Below are positions 1 to 9,029 of a stretch of DNA of 64,000 bases, piece by piece (position 1 is the stretch's first letter; each line of letters begins with the position of its first letter). The position numbers and the translations under genes were made by a program. Source of the DNA: Hyphomicrobiales bacterium (GTDB lineage Bacteria; Pseudomonadota; Alphaproteobacteria; Rhizobiales; Rhizobiaceae); assembly GCA_021775415.1 (NCBI GenBank), contig JAJFHV010000019.1:62001-126000 (forward strand), in the 5' to 3' direction. Below the pieces are notes generated by a model. That model worked only from the letters and a program-made list of their open reading frames with translations. It searched no databases and was not told where the DNA came from.

Positions 1-1649
1 CCAACATACCCTGGAGGTGCACCAATCAGACGGGATACGGTATGGCGTTCCATGTATTCAGACATGTCAAAGCGCAACAGTTCCACACCCATGGCGCTGG
101 CAAGTTGGCGTGCAACTTCGGTTTTTCCGACCCCGGTTGGTCCAGAAAACAGGTAACCGCCAATGGGTTTGTCTGGTTCACGCAATCCCGCGCGGGAAAG
201 CTTGATCGCGGACGAAAGCGCGCTGATTGCTGCGTCCTGTCCGTAAACCACCCGCTTCAGCTGCGTTTCGAGGTTGGAAAGTACGGTGGCATCATCCTTT
301 GAAACAGTTTTTGGCGGAATACGTGCCATCGTTGCGACGGTTTCTTCGATTTCCTTGATGCCAATCTGCTTTTTGCGTTTGGAAACCGGTAGCAGTTTTT
401 GTGACGCGCCGGACTCATCAACAACATCGATTGCCTTGTCGGGCAATTTGCGATCATTGATGTAGCGCGAGGACAATTCCACCGAAGCCCGGATTGCCTC
501 ATTAGTGTATTTGATGTCGTGGAATTCCTCGAAATATGGCTTGAGACCCTTCATGATATCAATGGAGTCTTCAAGGGAAGGTTCCTTGATATCAATTTTC
601 TGGAAACGACGGACCAAGGCGCGGTCCTTTTCAAAGAACTGTCGGTATTCCTTGTAGGTAGTCGAGCCAATGCAGCGGATGGTACCCGAGGAGAGTGCTG
701 GTTTCAAAAGATTGGATGCATCCATGGCTCCACCGGAAGTCGCACCGGCACCGATCACGGTGTGGATTTCATCGATGAACATGATCGCGCCTGGATAATC
801 CTCGATTTCTTTCACGACCTGTTTAAGGCGTTCCTCGAAGTCTCCGCGATAGCGGGTCCCGGCAAGCAGGGTACCCAAATCAAGTGTAAAAATCGTACTG
901 TCGTGCAAAACTTCCGGGACGTCTTTTTCCACAATCCGTTTGGCAAGGCCCTCAACAATTGCGGTTTTACCCACTCCAGGATCTCCCACATAGAGGGGAT
1001 TATTCTTTGAGCGGCGGCACAACACCTGGATTGTGCGGTTTACTTCATCTGTTCGGCCAATCAGCGGATCAATACGCCCTGCTTTCGCTTTTTCGTTGAG
1101 ATTGATGCAATAAGCAGTAAGCGCATCCCCCTTGGTTTTGGTGTCTTCTTCGCCAAGGGCAGCCTGATCGTCCTCAATACCGCGAACCGGTCTGACTTCC
1201 GCTGAGCCACTGCGTTTTGCAATTCCGTGCGATATGAAATTCACCGCATCATAGCGGGTCATTTCCTGTTCCTGAAGGAAATACGCCGCATGGCTTTCGC
1301 GTTCCGCAAAAATCGCGACAAGCACATTTGCACCGGTCACTTCTTCGCGTCCTGAAGATTGCACATGAATAACCGCACGCTGGATAACCCGCTGGAATCC
1401 TGCCGTCGGTTTTGAATCTTCATCATAGCCGGTCACCAGATTGGCAAGCTCTGTATCTATATAGTCGGACAGATTTTCGCGCAGCGCGTCCATATCCACA
1501 TTGCAGGCACGCATTACAGCTGCCGCATCCTGGTCATCAATCAGAGCCAGCAGCAGGTGCTCAAGCGTTGCATATTCCTGAGACCGGTCGTTGGCAAACG
1601 ACAGGGCCTTGTGGAGTGCTTTTTCCAGACTGTCAGTAAATGAGGGCAA
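1..1649 (-). CDS. clpA: ATP-dependent Clp protease ATP-binding subunit ClpA (C-terminal part beyond the window)
   Basis: ClpA is the AAA+ unfoldase that feeds substrates to ClpP; with ClpS it degrades N-degron proteins. About 549 codons are present. The first 145 residues are a Clp N-terminal repeat domain beginning [11 protein letters not shown]. The first AAA+ module follows, with Walker A GDPGVGKT and Walker B IMFIDEIH, and then the start of the second module (Walker A GPTGVGKT, then GAPPGYVG at the window edge). No ATG fits the N terminus. The conserved start aligns with a TTG at 1649 behind a GGAG motif, so a TTG start is inferred. The gene follows clpS in the same direction with a 13-bp gap, the usual alphaproteobacterial order. 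It is intact as far as visible. Confidence 0.95.
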   Translation of the reverse strand, partial: MPSFTDSLEKALHKALSFANDRSQEYATLEHLLLALIDDQDAAAVMRACNVDMDALRENLSDYIDTELANLVTGYDEDSKPTAGFQRVIQRAVIHVQSSGREEVTGANVLVAIFAERESHAAYFLQEQEMTRYDAVNFISHGIAKRSGSAEVRPVRGIEDDQAALGEEDTKTKGDALTAYCINLNEKAKAGRIDPLIGRTDEVNRTIQVLCRRSKNNPLYVGDPGVGKTAIVEGLAKRIVEKDVPEVLHDSTIFTLDLGTLLAGTRYRGDFEERLKQVVKEIEDYPGAIMFIDEIHTVIGAGATSGGAMDASNLLKPALSSGTIRCIGSTTYKEYRQFFEKDRALVRRFQKIDIKEPSLEDSIDIMKGLKPYFEEFHDIKYTNEAIRASVELSSRYINDRKLPDKAIDVVDESGASQKLLPVSKRKKQIGIKEIEETVATMARIPPKTVSKDDATVLSNLETQLKRVVYGQDAAISALSSAIKLSRAGLREPDKPIGGYLFSGPTGVGKTEVARQLASAMGVELLRFDMSEYMERHTVSRLIGAPPGYV

Positions 1650-1662
1650 TAGGTGCTCCGGG

Positions 1663-2013
1663 TTATTTCTTTTCCATTACACATTGTAATGGATGTTGAT
1701 GTTTCTGGGCGAAATCCATGACTTGCGTGACTTTGGTCTCGGCCACCTCGTAGGAAAATACGCCACATTCTCCCACGCCATTGTTGTGAACATGCAACAT
1801 GATCTGGGTCGCCTGTTCCTGAGACTTTGAAAAGAACTGTTCGAGTACCATGATTACAAATTCCATCGGAGTAAAATCATCGTTCAACAAAAGCACCCTG
1901 TAAAGGCTCGGTTTTTTTGTTTTCGTCCGGATTCGGGTTGCAACACCTGTTTCATTGCCACCGTCATTCGACTGGTCGTCATCATCCTGCATTCGTAACG
2001 GCATGTCTGTCAT
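1663..2013 (-). CDS. clpS: ATP-dependent Clp protease adaptor protein ClpS
   Basis: Adaptor that binds N-terminal destabilising residues and delivers substrates to ClpA. The 116-residue product has a disordered acidic N terminus of about 35 residues. The ClpS core follows, with [16 protein letters not shown] (the NDD/TPMEFV signature of the N-degron pocket) and a C-terminal [12 protein letters not shown] strand. The frame stays open upstream to 2085, but the extra 24 residues do not look conserved, so the ATG at 2013 is used. Starts at 2004 or 1992 are also possible. It is transcribed ahead of clpA. The aat gene at 45.8 kb makes one class of the N-degrons that this adaptor reads. Confidence 0.93.
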   Translation of the reverse strand: MTDMPLRMQDDDDQSNDGGNETGVATRIRTKTKKPSLYRVLLLNDDFTPMEFVIMVLEQFFSKSQEQATQIMLHVHNNGVGECGVFSYEVAETKVTQVMDFAQKHQHPLQCVMEKK

Positions 2014-2294
2014 GTTATTCGGACTGGATTCTATTGAGTGTAATATAATGCATGTTTGAGTTGTCGCAATACCGATGGCTGTCACGAAGAGTCACAAATC
2101 GGTCGCGGTTAACTATCATTCCAAATTATTTTCCAAAAAAGGTGAACCAACCGTTCATCATAAACGGATTGGTAACCACCTGTCCCTAGGGTGGATTGTT
2201 CATCCGGGCAATGGCCAGTGGCGTACATAATCCGGGATTTAGTTGTTTCAAGTATACCTCCTTTGTTTTTTGGAGGAAAAGACGGGGATTGGTT

Positions 2295-3683
2295 TTGCGT
2301 ACCCTTTCTACTTTTGGCCCTCGCCGATGTGCGATGGCATTAATTATTATTGTCCTAAGCACAACAATTGGCTTTGGTTTGACCAATGCCCATGCCGGCA
2401 ATTCAAAATATGCCGGCATCATTATTGATGCGAAAACCGGCAAGACACTCTATTCACACAAAGCTGACGCGATCCGTTACCCTGCGTCACTTACAAAAAT
2501 GATGACCCTGTACATGGTGTTTGAGGCATTTGCTGATGGCAAATTGTCAAAATCCGCCCGTATTCGCATGTCCAAGCACGCGGCATCCCAGCAACCTTCC
2601 AAGCTTGGCATCAAGCCCGGTGGCTCGCTTACCGCGGAACAGGCGGTTTATGCACTGGTTACCAAATCGGCCAATGATGTTGCAGCAGCGGTTGGTGAAC
2701 ATCTGGGTGGCACCGAATCCGGATTTGCCAAAATGATGACCCGCAAGGCACGTCAGCTTGGCATGTCTCGTACTACTTTCAAAAATGCTTCCGGTCTGCC
2801 GGCAAAGGGTCAGGTTACGACTGCCCGCGACATGGCGCGTTTGGGTATCGCGCTTCGCGAGCATTTTCCGGAACACTACAAGTATTTTTCAACCCGTTCG
2901 TTCAAGTATGGCAAGCATCGCTACGGCAATCACAATCGTTTGTTGGGTCGCGTAAATGGTGTTGATGGTATCAAAACCGGCTACACCCGCGCGTCAGGCT
3001 TCAATCTTGTAACCTCGGTTCAGGCAAAGAAGCGTTCAATTGTTGGTGTGGTGCTGGGCGGAAGGTCCGGCAAAAGTCGCAACGCGCAAATGACCAACAT
3101 GATTTCGAAATACCTCCGCAAGGCATCTCGCGGATCCAAAAAACAACTAATTGCCTCACGGAAATCAAGCGGGATTGTTCTGGCATCTGCCATTAAACTG
3201 CCATCAAAAGGGCCAGTGCCGATGTTCCGGGCGCGTGCTGACAGTGCTGCGCAGGCCCGGATTATTGCGGCACATTCTGTTAAAGTTGCATCAGCTACCT
3301 CGCAAGGCTTCGCGGCAGAGTCAGCTGCGGTGCGCTCAACGCTGCTTGCTTACAATGGCGAAGAATTGCCGGTTCCGGCAATCAGACCAGTCAACGACAT
3401 TCCGAACTCTGACCCGGTGCAAACTGCGGCTGTCACCTCGGGTTGGCAGATCCAGATTGGTGCGACCGAATCCAAAGCTGGTGCGCTTGGGCTTTTGAAC
3501 AAGGCACAGGCTAAGGCATCCTCGGCCTTGGCAGGCACATACACTTACACAGAAACTGTGGATAAGGGGAACTCCGTCCTGCATCGCGCCCGATTTGTCG
3601 GCTTTGCCAATAAAGCAGCGGCAAAGGATGCCTGCCAGGCGCTCAAGCGCAAGAAATTTGCCTGTCTGGTGTTGGCAAGCTGA
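2295..3683 (+). CDS. D-alanyl-D-alanine carboxypeptidase (S11 family, PBP5/6-like) with C-terminal SPOR domain
   Basis: Periplasmic low-molecular-mass PBP that trims the terminal D-Ala of peptidoglycan stem peptides. The chosen start gives 462 residues: a signal peptide ending near AHA-GN (residue 34), then the S11 catalytic domain with SLTK (Ser65), SAN (125-127) and KTG (227-229). A low-complexity linker leads to a SPOR-like domain over the last 75 residues (WQIQIGATESKAGA). SPOR domains bind denuded septal glycan, which suggests a division-linked role. The frame is open from 2196, but no good N terminus lies there. A TTG at 2295 has a GGGGA motif 6 bp upstream and yields a standard signal peptide. 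An ATG at 2334 is the alternative. Divergent from clpS. Confidence 0.88.
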   Translation: MRTLSTFGPRRCAMALIIIVLSTTIGFGLTNAHAGNSKYAGIIIDAKTGKTLYSHKADAIRYPASLTKMMTLYMVFEAFADGKLSKSARIRMSKHAASQQPSKLGIKPGGSLTAEQAVYALVTKSANDVAAAVGEHLGGTESGFAKMMTRKARQLGMSRTTFKNASGLPAKGQVTTARDMARLGIALREHFPEHYKYFSTRSFKYGKHRYGNHNRLLGRVNGVDGIKTGYTRASGFNLVTSVQAKKRSIVGVVLGGRSGKSRNAQMTNMISKYLRKASRGSKKQLIASRKSSGIVLASAIKLPSKGPVPMFRARADSAAQARIIAAHSVKVASATSQGFAAESAAVRSTLLAYNGEELPVPAIRPVNDIPNSDPVQTAAVTSGWQIQIGATESKAGALGLLNKAQAKASSALAGTYTYTETVDKGNSVLHRARFVGFANKAAAKDACQALKRKKFACLVLAS

Positions 3684-3731
3684 AGCCGAATTCACAACGA
3701 AGGATTGTTGAGAAGTAGCGTAATGAGTAGT

Positions 3732-4418
3732 TCACAAAAGAGTATCCTTGGCCTCATTTATCCGCGCAGCAAGAAACGTGGAGCCACCGCTGTCCGGGTG
3801 GACACGCTTCATCAGTCGCCTGTGCGCTTCGCGGATCTCGTCCGTCCCCGCTCCGGGGCGAAGACCAAGAACCTGATAGGCCTCCTCCTTGGTCATGGGT
3901 CCAGAGCCCGCCGTGCTGCTTTGCCCCGCGCTGGAACTTCGCTCCGTGTGCTCACTCCAGCCGGGTGTCCGGCGATCAAGATACGCTTCCATTAGCGCAC
4001 AGCTTTCGCCGTCACTGGAAAGCTCCTGGTAGAGTTCCATTATCACGGTGTCGGCAAGGTCCGACAAACGGTTTCCTTCGTTCTTTCCTGTCAAAACCAG
4101 TCCATCGAGTTCGCCGGTCTCATGGTCAAGTTCCATTTCCAGCCAGGCTGAACGCACGGTTGATTTCGGGCTGTTTCCCGTGTGGGTCATGCGAGTGATC
4201 CGGCGATTGCGCGCCCACCAGGTAAAGCCGACCGCTAGCAGGGGTATGCCAATGCCGCCCCGCCCTGCAAATGCAAGTATGCCACCCGTCCCCGCCAACA
4301 ACAGTGGACCGATGGTTCGTACAGTATCGGCAATCTTGCGCGGTGATGCGTTGACAAAGGTAAGGGCGAATATGCCGATCACCGCCAGCATTGCCAGGAA
4401 TGTAAGAACATAACCCAT
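3732..4418 (-). CDS. Membrane-anchored DnaJ-domain protein (TIM14-like)
   Basis: The 228-residue protein has a TM segment at residues 3-23 and one or two more near 36-68. A linker of about 110 residues follows, then a C-terminal J domain from about residue 174 (KEEAYQVLGLRPGAGTDEIREAHRRLM). The HPD motif that stimulates Hsp70 ATPase is present (KRVHPDSGG). The architecture, TM at the N terminus and J domain at the extreme C terminus, is that of TIM14-type co-chaperones, so it probably recruits DnaK to the inner membrane. Its start lies 3 bp after the stop of the VWA gene, so the two are almost certainly co-transcribed. The partner and client proteins are unknown. Confidence 0.82.
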   Translation of the reverse strand: MGYVLTFLAMLAVIGIFALTFVNASPRKIADTVRTIGPLLLAGTGGILAFAGRGGIGIPLLAVGFTWWARNRRITRMTHTGNSPKSTVRSAWLEMELDHETGELDGLVLTGKNEGNRLSDLADTVIMELYQELSSDGESCALMEAYLDRRTPGWSEHTERSSSAGQSSTAGSGPMTKEEAYQVLGLRPGAGTDEIREAHRRLMKRVHPDSGGSTFLAARINEAKDTLL

Positions 4419-4421
4419 TAT

Positions 4422-5135
4422 TTAACCGCGCAATTGTTCGAGGAGTAACCGGCTGTTGCGGCCTGATCTTGCTTCCAGTGCCTTGCGACCACCGCTGGCG
4501 TAAACTGCAACAGCTGCCAAAAGCTCTTCCAGATCCTTGGCAGATTTATCACCAAGCCGCATGAATGCGCCACCACTGAGGCGGGCAATTTCACGAAATG
4601 CTCGTTCGGCAATGCCATCTCTTCCTTCCAAAAACATGAAAGCTTTTACCCCCTTGAGGCCCAGTTCGCCTGCGAGATGGCAAAGCTTGTCGATGTCTTC
4701 TTCCATCGCGTCCCCGATGAAAACCAAGGCCGCTACCGGATTGCGTGAGGCTTCCTTGGTGGCGTGAGACAGCACTTTGGCGATTTGTGTCTGCCCACCC
4801 CGGCACTGGATTGTTGTCATGAGATTGGCCAGAGCCTTTGCATTTACCACCCATTTTGATGCGCGGCATTCGCCGAAGCCACGAAAATAGATGAGCTGGA
4901 CGGCAAGACCAGCCTTCTTGGCTGTGGCTTCAAACATTGAGGCCTGAATTTGACAGGCGCGATCCCAGGTCGGTTGGCGGCTCATGGTAGCATCGAGTGA
5001 GAAAATCAGCCGTCCGGATGCATTCGGATTGGTGCTCGAAGCTGTTTTGAGAAACGTCGCAATATCGGACGCAGCCGAACGTTCGGCAGGTGCTGGTTTA
5101 GATTTGGACTTCTGGGGCAGTGTATCCTTGGCCAT
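4422..5135 (-). CDS. VWA-domain protein, operon partner of the DnaJ-domain protein
   Basis: A 237-residue soluble protein with no signal peptide. A basic, low-complexity N terminus of about 22 residues precedes a von Willebrand A-like Rossmann fold. The first strand reads RLIFSLDATMSRQPTWD, so the usual DxSxS MIDAS loop is replaced by DATMS, a partial motif. A later strand reads ALVFIGDAMEED, and LSGGAFMRLG lies near the end. Its function is not known. The 3-bp spacing to the downstream membrane J-domain gene suggests that the two act together, perhaps as a scaffold or client-recognition pair. That role is inferred from context only. Confidence 0.75.
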   Translation of the reverse strand: MAKDTLPQKSKSKPAPAERSAASDIATFLKTASSTNPNASGRLIFSLDATMSRQPTWDRACQIQASMFEATAKKAGLAVQLIYFRGFGECRASKWVVNAKALANLMTTIQCRGGQTQIAKVLSHATKEASRNPVAALVFIGDAMEEDIDKLCHLAGELGLKGVKAFMFLEGRDGIAERAFREIARLSGGAFMRLGDKSAKDLEELLAAVAVYASGGRKALEARSGRNSRLLLEQLRG

Positions 5136-5244
5136 AGTTCAAGAATTGGGGTTTTGTCGTCCTTTTGCAAGGGGGATCGACGTTACGCCTCAGAATCAAC
5201 TGTTGATTTCATTTAGTGTCTCGGGGATTTGGCATTTATCTCCA

Positions 5245-5352
5245 TCAGGATTTGGTCTCGCCATCTGAAATCGAACAATATGCCAGAACGATTGAGAACA
5301 GGGCGAAAGAGCCAATCAAAAAGCACAAAACCATTATTCCATAATCAGTCAT
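5245..5352 (-). CDS. 35-residue single-pass membrane protein
   Basis: A short ORF reading MTDYGIMVLCFLIGSFALF..., with one hydrophobic helix covering about residues 5-25 and a polar tail (DGETKS). It starts with ATG behind a strong Shine-Dalgarno sequence (GGAAGGAT, 6 bp upstream). The start lies 54 bp from the edge of a perfect TTGATCCAGATCAA box, so microaerobic (FNR/FixK-type) control is inferred. Small single-TM proteins under such control often serve terminal oxidases (CcoQ, CydX), but I do not recognise this sequence as either and no oxidase gene is adjacent. The evidence for a real gene is the ribosome binding site, the clean helix and the regulatory box. Confidence 0.55.
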   Translation of the reverse strand: MTDYGIMVLCFLIGSFALFSIVLAYCSISDGETKS

Positions 5353-5406
5353 TTTAGATCCTTCCATATCTGCAGAAGGTCATTGCCAATTTTGTAAGTG
5401 CGTTCC

Positions 5407-5420
5407 TTGATCCAGATCAA
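5407..5420. promoter_or_regulatory. FNR/FixK/Anr-type binding site
   Basis: The sequence TTGATCCAGATCAA is a perfect 14-bp dyad matching the TTGAT-N4-ATCAA consensus of the FNR/FixK/CRP family. Its centre is about 61 bp from the start codon of the 35-residue membrane protein on one side and about 58 bp from the 65-residue Cys protein on the other. One site could therefore activate both genes at the usual -41.5 position, with leaders of roughly 17-20 nt each. No transcription start is known. Confidence 0.75.
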
Positions 5421-5471
5421 TTCCTGACGGTGATGCCAGTGTTAGATTCGGACAGCAGGAAAGGAAACAAC

Positions 5472-5669
5472 ATGGCATCGTTCCCGGACAAAAAACTCCG
5501 TATGTGCCCGGAAATCAAACAACCGGTCCGAATAGATCAGGATCAGGTACAGTGCCGCCAGCAACACGGTTGTGAGCAGCCCATCTGTCCGCTGGAACGA
5601 GAATTTTCCTCAAGCTCACTTGGTGTTCTAATGAACAAACTCGGGATTACCGGAACAGCAATACGCTGA
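5472..5669 (+). CDS. Small four-cysteine protein, FNR-box controlled
   Basis: A 65-residue product starting MASFPDKKLRMCPEIK. Four cysteines (12, 28, 34, 39) lie in the pattern C-x15-C-x5-C-x4-C within QCRQQHGCEQPICPLEREF, which suggests one zinc site or an Fe-S/redox site. The ATG has an AGGAAAGGAAA purine tract just upstream. The longer in-frame start at 5430 lies between the FNR box and this tract and is less likely. It ends 2 bp before the convergent HIT gene. The family is not recognised. A microaerobic or redox-linked role is inferred only from the upstream box and the cysteines. Confidence 0.55.
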   Translation: MASFPDKKLRMCPEIKQPVRIDQDQVQCRQQHGCEQPICPLEREFSSSSLGVLMNKLGITGTAIR

Positions 5670-5671
5670 TG

Positions 5672-6097
5672 TTATTTTAACGCAGCGCTTATCTTTTCAG
5701 CATTTTCTGCAAGTATCTCCGGCTTTTCCATGTCTCCGGTATGGGGGCGAAGTTTGACGCCATCAAAACGCGGGATCACATGGACATGCAGGTGAAATAC
5801 TACCTGACCGCCAGCTGGCTCATTGAACTGTTGGACAGTTAGGCCATCTGCTGAAAAGGCTTTCATTACGGCCGTTCCAATTTTTTTCACCGTGGCCTGC
5901 ACAACGCCAAGTGTTTCGATGTCTGCATCAAGCAGGTTTCGAGCAGGCATTTTGGGAATCACCAGACAATGGCCATCGCCGCGCGGCATGATATCCATGA
6001 ACGCAAATGTGTGTTCGTCCTCGTAAATCTTGTGACAAGGAATTTCACCACGCAGGATTTTGGCAAATATGTTGTCGTTATCATAAGCATCAGTCAT
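5672..6097 (-). CDS. HIT family nucleotide-binding hydrolase
   Basis: Histidine-triad protein of 141 residues, similar in size to Hint-type purine nucleoside phosphoramidases. The N-terminal FAKILRGEIPCHKIYEDEHTFAFMDI and the catalytic triad HLHVHVIPR (about residues 112-120) are clear, as is the GQVVFH strand before the triad. The frame runs on upstream to 6409, but that part lies inside the preceding gene. The ATG at 6097 overlaps that gene's stop by 8 bp, so translational coupling is likely. The substrate cannot be read from the sequence. Confidence 0.92.
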   Translation of the reverse strand: MTDAYDNDNIFAKILRGEIPCHKIYEDEHTFAFMDIMPRGDGHCLVIPKMPARNLLDADIETLGVVQATVKKIGTAVMKAFSADGLTVQQFNEPAGGQVVFHLHVHVIPRFDGVKLRPHTGDMEKPEILAENAEKISAALK

Positions 6098-7265
6098 CGT
6101 TTGTTTTCTCGTTTTTTCGGAATGGCGCATGGGCAGTGAGTGCCTTGTTTTCCATATCAACATGTTGGCGTTCATGCACCAGATAATCGCTGACGGCATC
6201 GCGAAATCCGGCATGGGTGATCCAGTGAGCGGAATGGGTACTAACCGGCAGATAACCGCGTGCAAGTTTGTGTGCGCCCTGTGCGCCGGCTTCGACACGC
6301 TTGAGGCCCTTAGAAATGGCAAATTCAATCGCCTGATAATAACAGACCTCAAAATGCAGGCAGGGATGGTCTTCAACACAGCCCCAATGACGCCCGTAAA
6401 GGCACTCATCCCCTATGAAGTTCAGGGCACCCGCCACATACTCACCGTTCCGCTTTGCCATGATCAGTAGAATTCGCTCGCTCATGGTTTGGGAAACTGT
6501 AGAGAAAAATTCGCGGGTTAGATAAGGCTGGCCCCACTTTCGGGCGCCGGTGTCCATGTAGAACACAAAAAAACGATCCCATATTTCATCGGTGAGCTCG
6601 GCGCCCTTCAAGCACTCAATTGTTATGCCGGTCCCATCCAGTGCGGTTTCACGTTCCTTTCGAATGTTCTTGCGTTTTCTTGACGACAGCGAATCCAGAA
6701 AATCATCGAAAGTCTTGTAACCATCGTTGATCCAGTGAAATTGCTGGTCGGTGCGTTGCAGATAGCCCTGTGCGCCAGCGAGCTTCCATTGATCTTTTAC
6801 CATGAATGTAATGTGGGCGGAGGAAACCTTCAGTCTTGCGCATAATTGTTTAAGCCCTTCGGCCAATGCTGCCATTCTTGTTTTACGGTCTTCGCATTGA
6901 GGCACCAGAAACCGGGGACCGGGCGCCGGCGTAAAGGGTATCGAACATTGCAATTTGGGATAGTAGTCGCCGCCGGCTCGCATGAATGCGTCTGCCCAGC
7001 CGTGATCGAAAACATACTCGCCCTGACTGTGATTTTTAAGGTAACAGGGAAGGGCAGCGAGTAATTCACCGTCGCTGGTTTCAAGCAGCAGGTGCTGCGC
7101 CAGCCAGCCGGTCTCAGCGCATGCTGAACCACTTCCCTCCAGGGCGTATAAAAACTCGTATGTGACAAAGGGATTGATTGGTGTGTCTGTCAGCAATCCG
7201 TTCCAGGCTGTCGGTTCTACACCTTCGAGCGTGGTAATTACACGTATTTGAAAACTCTCACTCAA
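6090..7265 (-). CDS. FemAB/GNAT-like protein (DUF482, COG3146 family)
   Basis: A 391-residue cytoplasmic protein with the tandem-GNAT layout of the DUF482 family. Conserved-looking stretches include NPFVTYEFLYALE near residue 30, FDHGWADAFMRAGGDYYPKLQ near 90, SSRKRKNIRKERE near 195, and EAGAQGAHKLARGYLP in the C-terminal half. Members are named after peptidoglycan or peptidogalycan biosynthesis, but biochemistry is scarce, so an aminoacyl- or acyl-transfer role is family inference. The start is a TTG at 7265, with no in-frame ATG near it. The 3-prime end overlaps the HIT gene by 8 bp. Confidence 0.8.
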   Translation of the reverse strand: MSESFQIRVITTLEGVEPTAWNGLLTDTPINPFVTYEFLYALEGSGSACAETGWLAQHLLLETSDGELLAALPCYLKNHSQGEYVFDHGWADAFMRAGGDYYPKLQCSIPFTPAPGPRFLVPQCEDRKTRMAALAEGLKQLCARLKVSSAHITFMVKDQWKLAGAQGYLQRTDQQFHWINDGYKTFDDFLDSLSSRKRKNIRKERETALDGTGITIECLKGAELTDEIWDRFFVFYMDTGARKWGQPYLTREFFSTVSQTMSERILLIMAKRNGEYVAGALNFIGDECLYGRHWGCVEDHPCLHFEVCYYQAIEFAISKGLKRVEAGAQGAHKLARGYLPVSTHSAHWITHAGFRDAVSDYLVHERQHVDMENKALTAHAPFRKNEKTNDD

Positions 7266-7348
7266 ACCAACAAGACCTGTATTTGTAACTGGAGGGATAG
7301 GTAAATATCAAAAACAGAAATGCATAAGGTTAAATGTGGTCTCTATGA

Positions 7349-8083
7349 TCACGGGGTAAAGCCTTCAAATGTGATTTGGTCGGCGTATTTTGCGCTTTTT
7401 TCCGCATCCTGCGGGCTTTTGATAGTCCAGCTGATGATTGGTCGTCCAGTCTTTTTGAAGTCGCGGACAAATCGGCACTCCAAAGTTTTAATCGAATAGG
7501 ACAGAAAATCGACATCACATTTTTCGGCAATTTCACGATGGGTGTCATATTCTTCATCCCCGCCCTCGGCGACCAACCCCAATGGCATGTGCGGTACATG
7601 TTTGCGCGCATCTTCAAGTAGTTGATGATTGAAAGACATGATTGCAAATGGTCCTTCATACCCTTCAAGTGCCGCAGCAACGGCTTTCAGGAAGCCCTTA
7701 TCAGCACCGGTTTGCCCTTTCATTTCCAGGACCAAGCCGGATTTCCCATCGACGAGGTTGAGCAGGGCAGACAAAGGTGAAATTACGTCCATTGTGTTCA
7801 TAATTGTAACACCGATTAGTGCAGCCGCATTCATGTCTCGAAAATTGCCGTTCTGGTTTGTCAGCCTGTCTAGCGTGTAATCGTGAAATACCATTGGTAC
7901 CCTGTCGACAGACGGCTGCAGGTCAACTTCAATTGAAAACCCTGCTGCAACCGCTTTATTGGCTGCGGACAGGGTGTTTTCAAAGATGCCTGCCTCACTG
8001 TCATGCAATCCACGATGGGCAATCGGGGTTTTACGCATCCAGTCGATTGAATGATTTACCCTGTCTGAAAGATCCAACGCCAT
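7349..8083 (-). CDS. Glycerophosphodiester phosphodiesterase family protein
   Basis: GDPD-fold TIM barrel of 244 residues that hydrolyses glycerophosphodiesters to glycerol-3-phosphate and an alcohol. The catalytic set is visible: IAHRG (His23-Arg-Gly), FENT (Glu-Asn), IEVDLQ with the metal-binding Glu/Asp pair, and VFHDYTLDRLT with the second His. There is no signal peptide, so it is probably cytoplasmic like UgpQ. It has its own ATG inside GCCATGGCG. An 83-bp gap separates it from the downstream FemAB-like gene, so shared transcription is possible but not certain. Confidence 0.9.
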   Translation of the reverse strand: MALDLSDRVNHSIDWMRKTPIAHRGLHDSEAGIFENTLSAANKAVAAGFSIEVDLQPSVDRVPMVFHDYTLDRLTNQNGNFRDMNAAALIGVTIMNTMDVISPLSALLNLVDGKSGLVLEMKGQTGADKGFLKAVAAALEGYEGPFAIMSFNHQLLEDARKHVPHMPLGLVAEGGDEEYDTHREIAEKCDVDFLSYSIKTLECRFVRDFKKTGRPIISWTIKSPQDAEKSAKYADQITFEGFTP

Positions 8084-8165
8084 GGCATTGCCTCAAAATT
8101 GTATCTGTATATGGTTCATCGATTCCAACCAACGCGATAGTTCCTGATTCCAGAAAGGCTGGCAA

Positions 8166-8999
8166 ATGTTTCTGAAAACTTCTCTGGTTAGCATGTTGGT
8201 TTTATCAACCAGCGGTTTCGCGTATGCGGCGGGGTTCGAAATCCTTGCACCTCATCGGGCTGTTTATGATGTGAAACTTGAAAAAGCCGAGGAGCGTTCC
8301 GGCATCGTGTCCATGAGCGGGCGAATAGTTTACGAGGTAAAGGGCAATGAATGTGATGGTCTGGCAACCCGTTTCCGGTTCGTTACCAATGTCGATACCG
8401 GCTCGGATACTTTTTTGACCGACCAGCAAACCAGTACGCATGAAAGTGCCGACGGCAAGGAATTTTCATTCCTGACGAAAAGCTTTGTGAATGAGATCGC
8501 CGATCAGGTTGTTCAAGGCAGTGCGGTAAGGCAGGGCGGGAAGCTGGATGTCAGTCTCGCAAGCCCGAAGGAACAAGAATTGGCGTTTGATGACGCAATC
8601 TTTGTCAGTTCGCATTTAATAGCGGTCATTGAAAAGGCAAAGCAGGGTGAAATCCTGGTTTCCCATGATGTGTTTGATGGTTCGGGAGCGGCGGACAAAG
8701 TGGTTTCCAGCGCAAGCATTATTGGCAAGGCTCGTCAAATTGATGGCAAGCTGGAGGGAGAGGAGCAACCGGTTCCCGATCGCCTTGACGGTAAAACTGC
8801 CTGGCCGGTAACCGTCAGTTACTTCGACAAGGATATTGATCAGGCATCGGAATCCCTGCCGATTTATGAAGCGTCATTTCTGCTGTATGGGAATGGTGTG
8901 ACGCGGAAACTGACGATGCGATATCCTGATTATTCTTTGAATGCTTCGCTCAAAACCATTGAGTTTTTTGAGTCAAAACCCTGTGAGTTGGAAAATTAG
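8166..8999 (+). CDS. eipB: EipB-family periplasmic envelope-integrity protein (DUF1849)
   Basis: A 277-residue secreted protein with a signal peptide ending at AYA-AGF (residue 22). It matches the EipB/DUF1849 family, a beta-spiral periplasmic protein needed for envelope integrity in Brucella. Family features present are the ILAPHRAVYDV opening, the Cys in NECDG (near residue 59) and the C-terminal Cys in SKPCELEN, which form a disulfide in characterised members. The last strands read YEASFLLYGNGVTRKLTMRYPDY. It is a single-gene unit, divergent from the GDPD gene and convergent with dinB. The assignment rests on family recognition from sequence. Confidence 0.85.
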   Translation: MFLKTSLVSMLVLSTSGFAYAAGFEILAPHRAVYDVKLEKAEERSGIVSMSGRIVYEVKGNECDGLATRFRFVTNVDTGSDTFLTDQQTSTHESADGKEFSFLTKSFVNEIADQVVQGSAVRQGGKLDVSLASPKEQELAFDDAIFVSSHLIAVIEKAKQGEILVSHDVFDGSGAADKVVSSASIIGKARQIDGKLEGEEQPVPDRLDGKTAWPVTVSYFDKDIDQASESLPIYEASFLLYGNGVTRKLTMRYPDYSLNASLKTIEFFESKPCELEN

Positions 9000-9029
9000 A
9001 ATCAAGTCACATCTCATTGAATAATAAGA

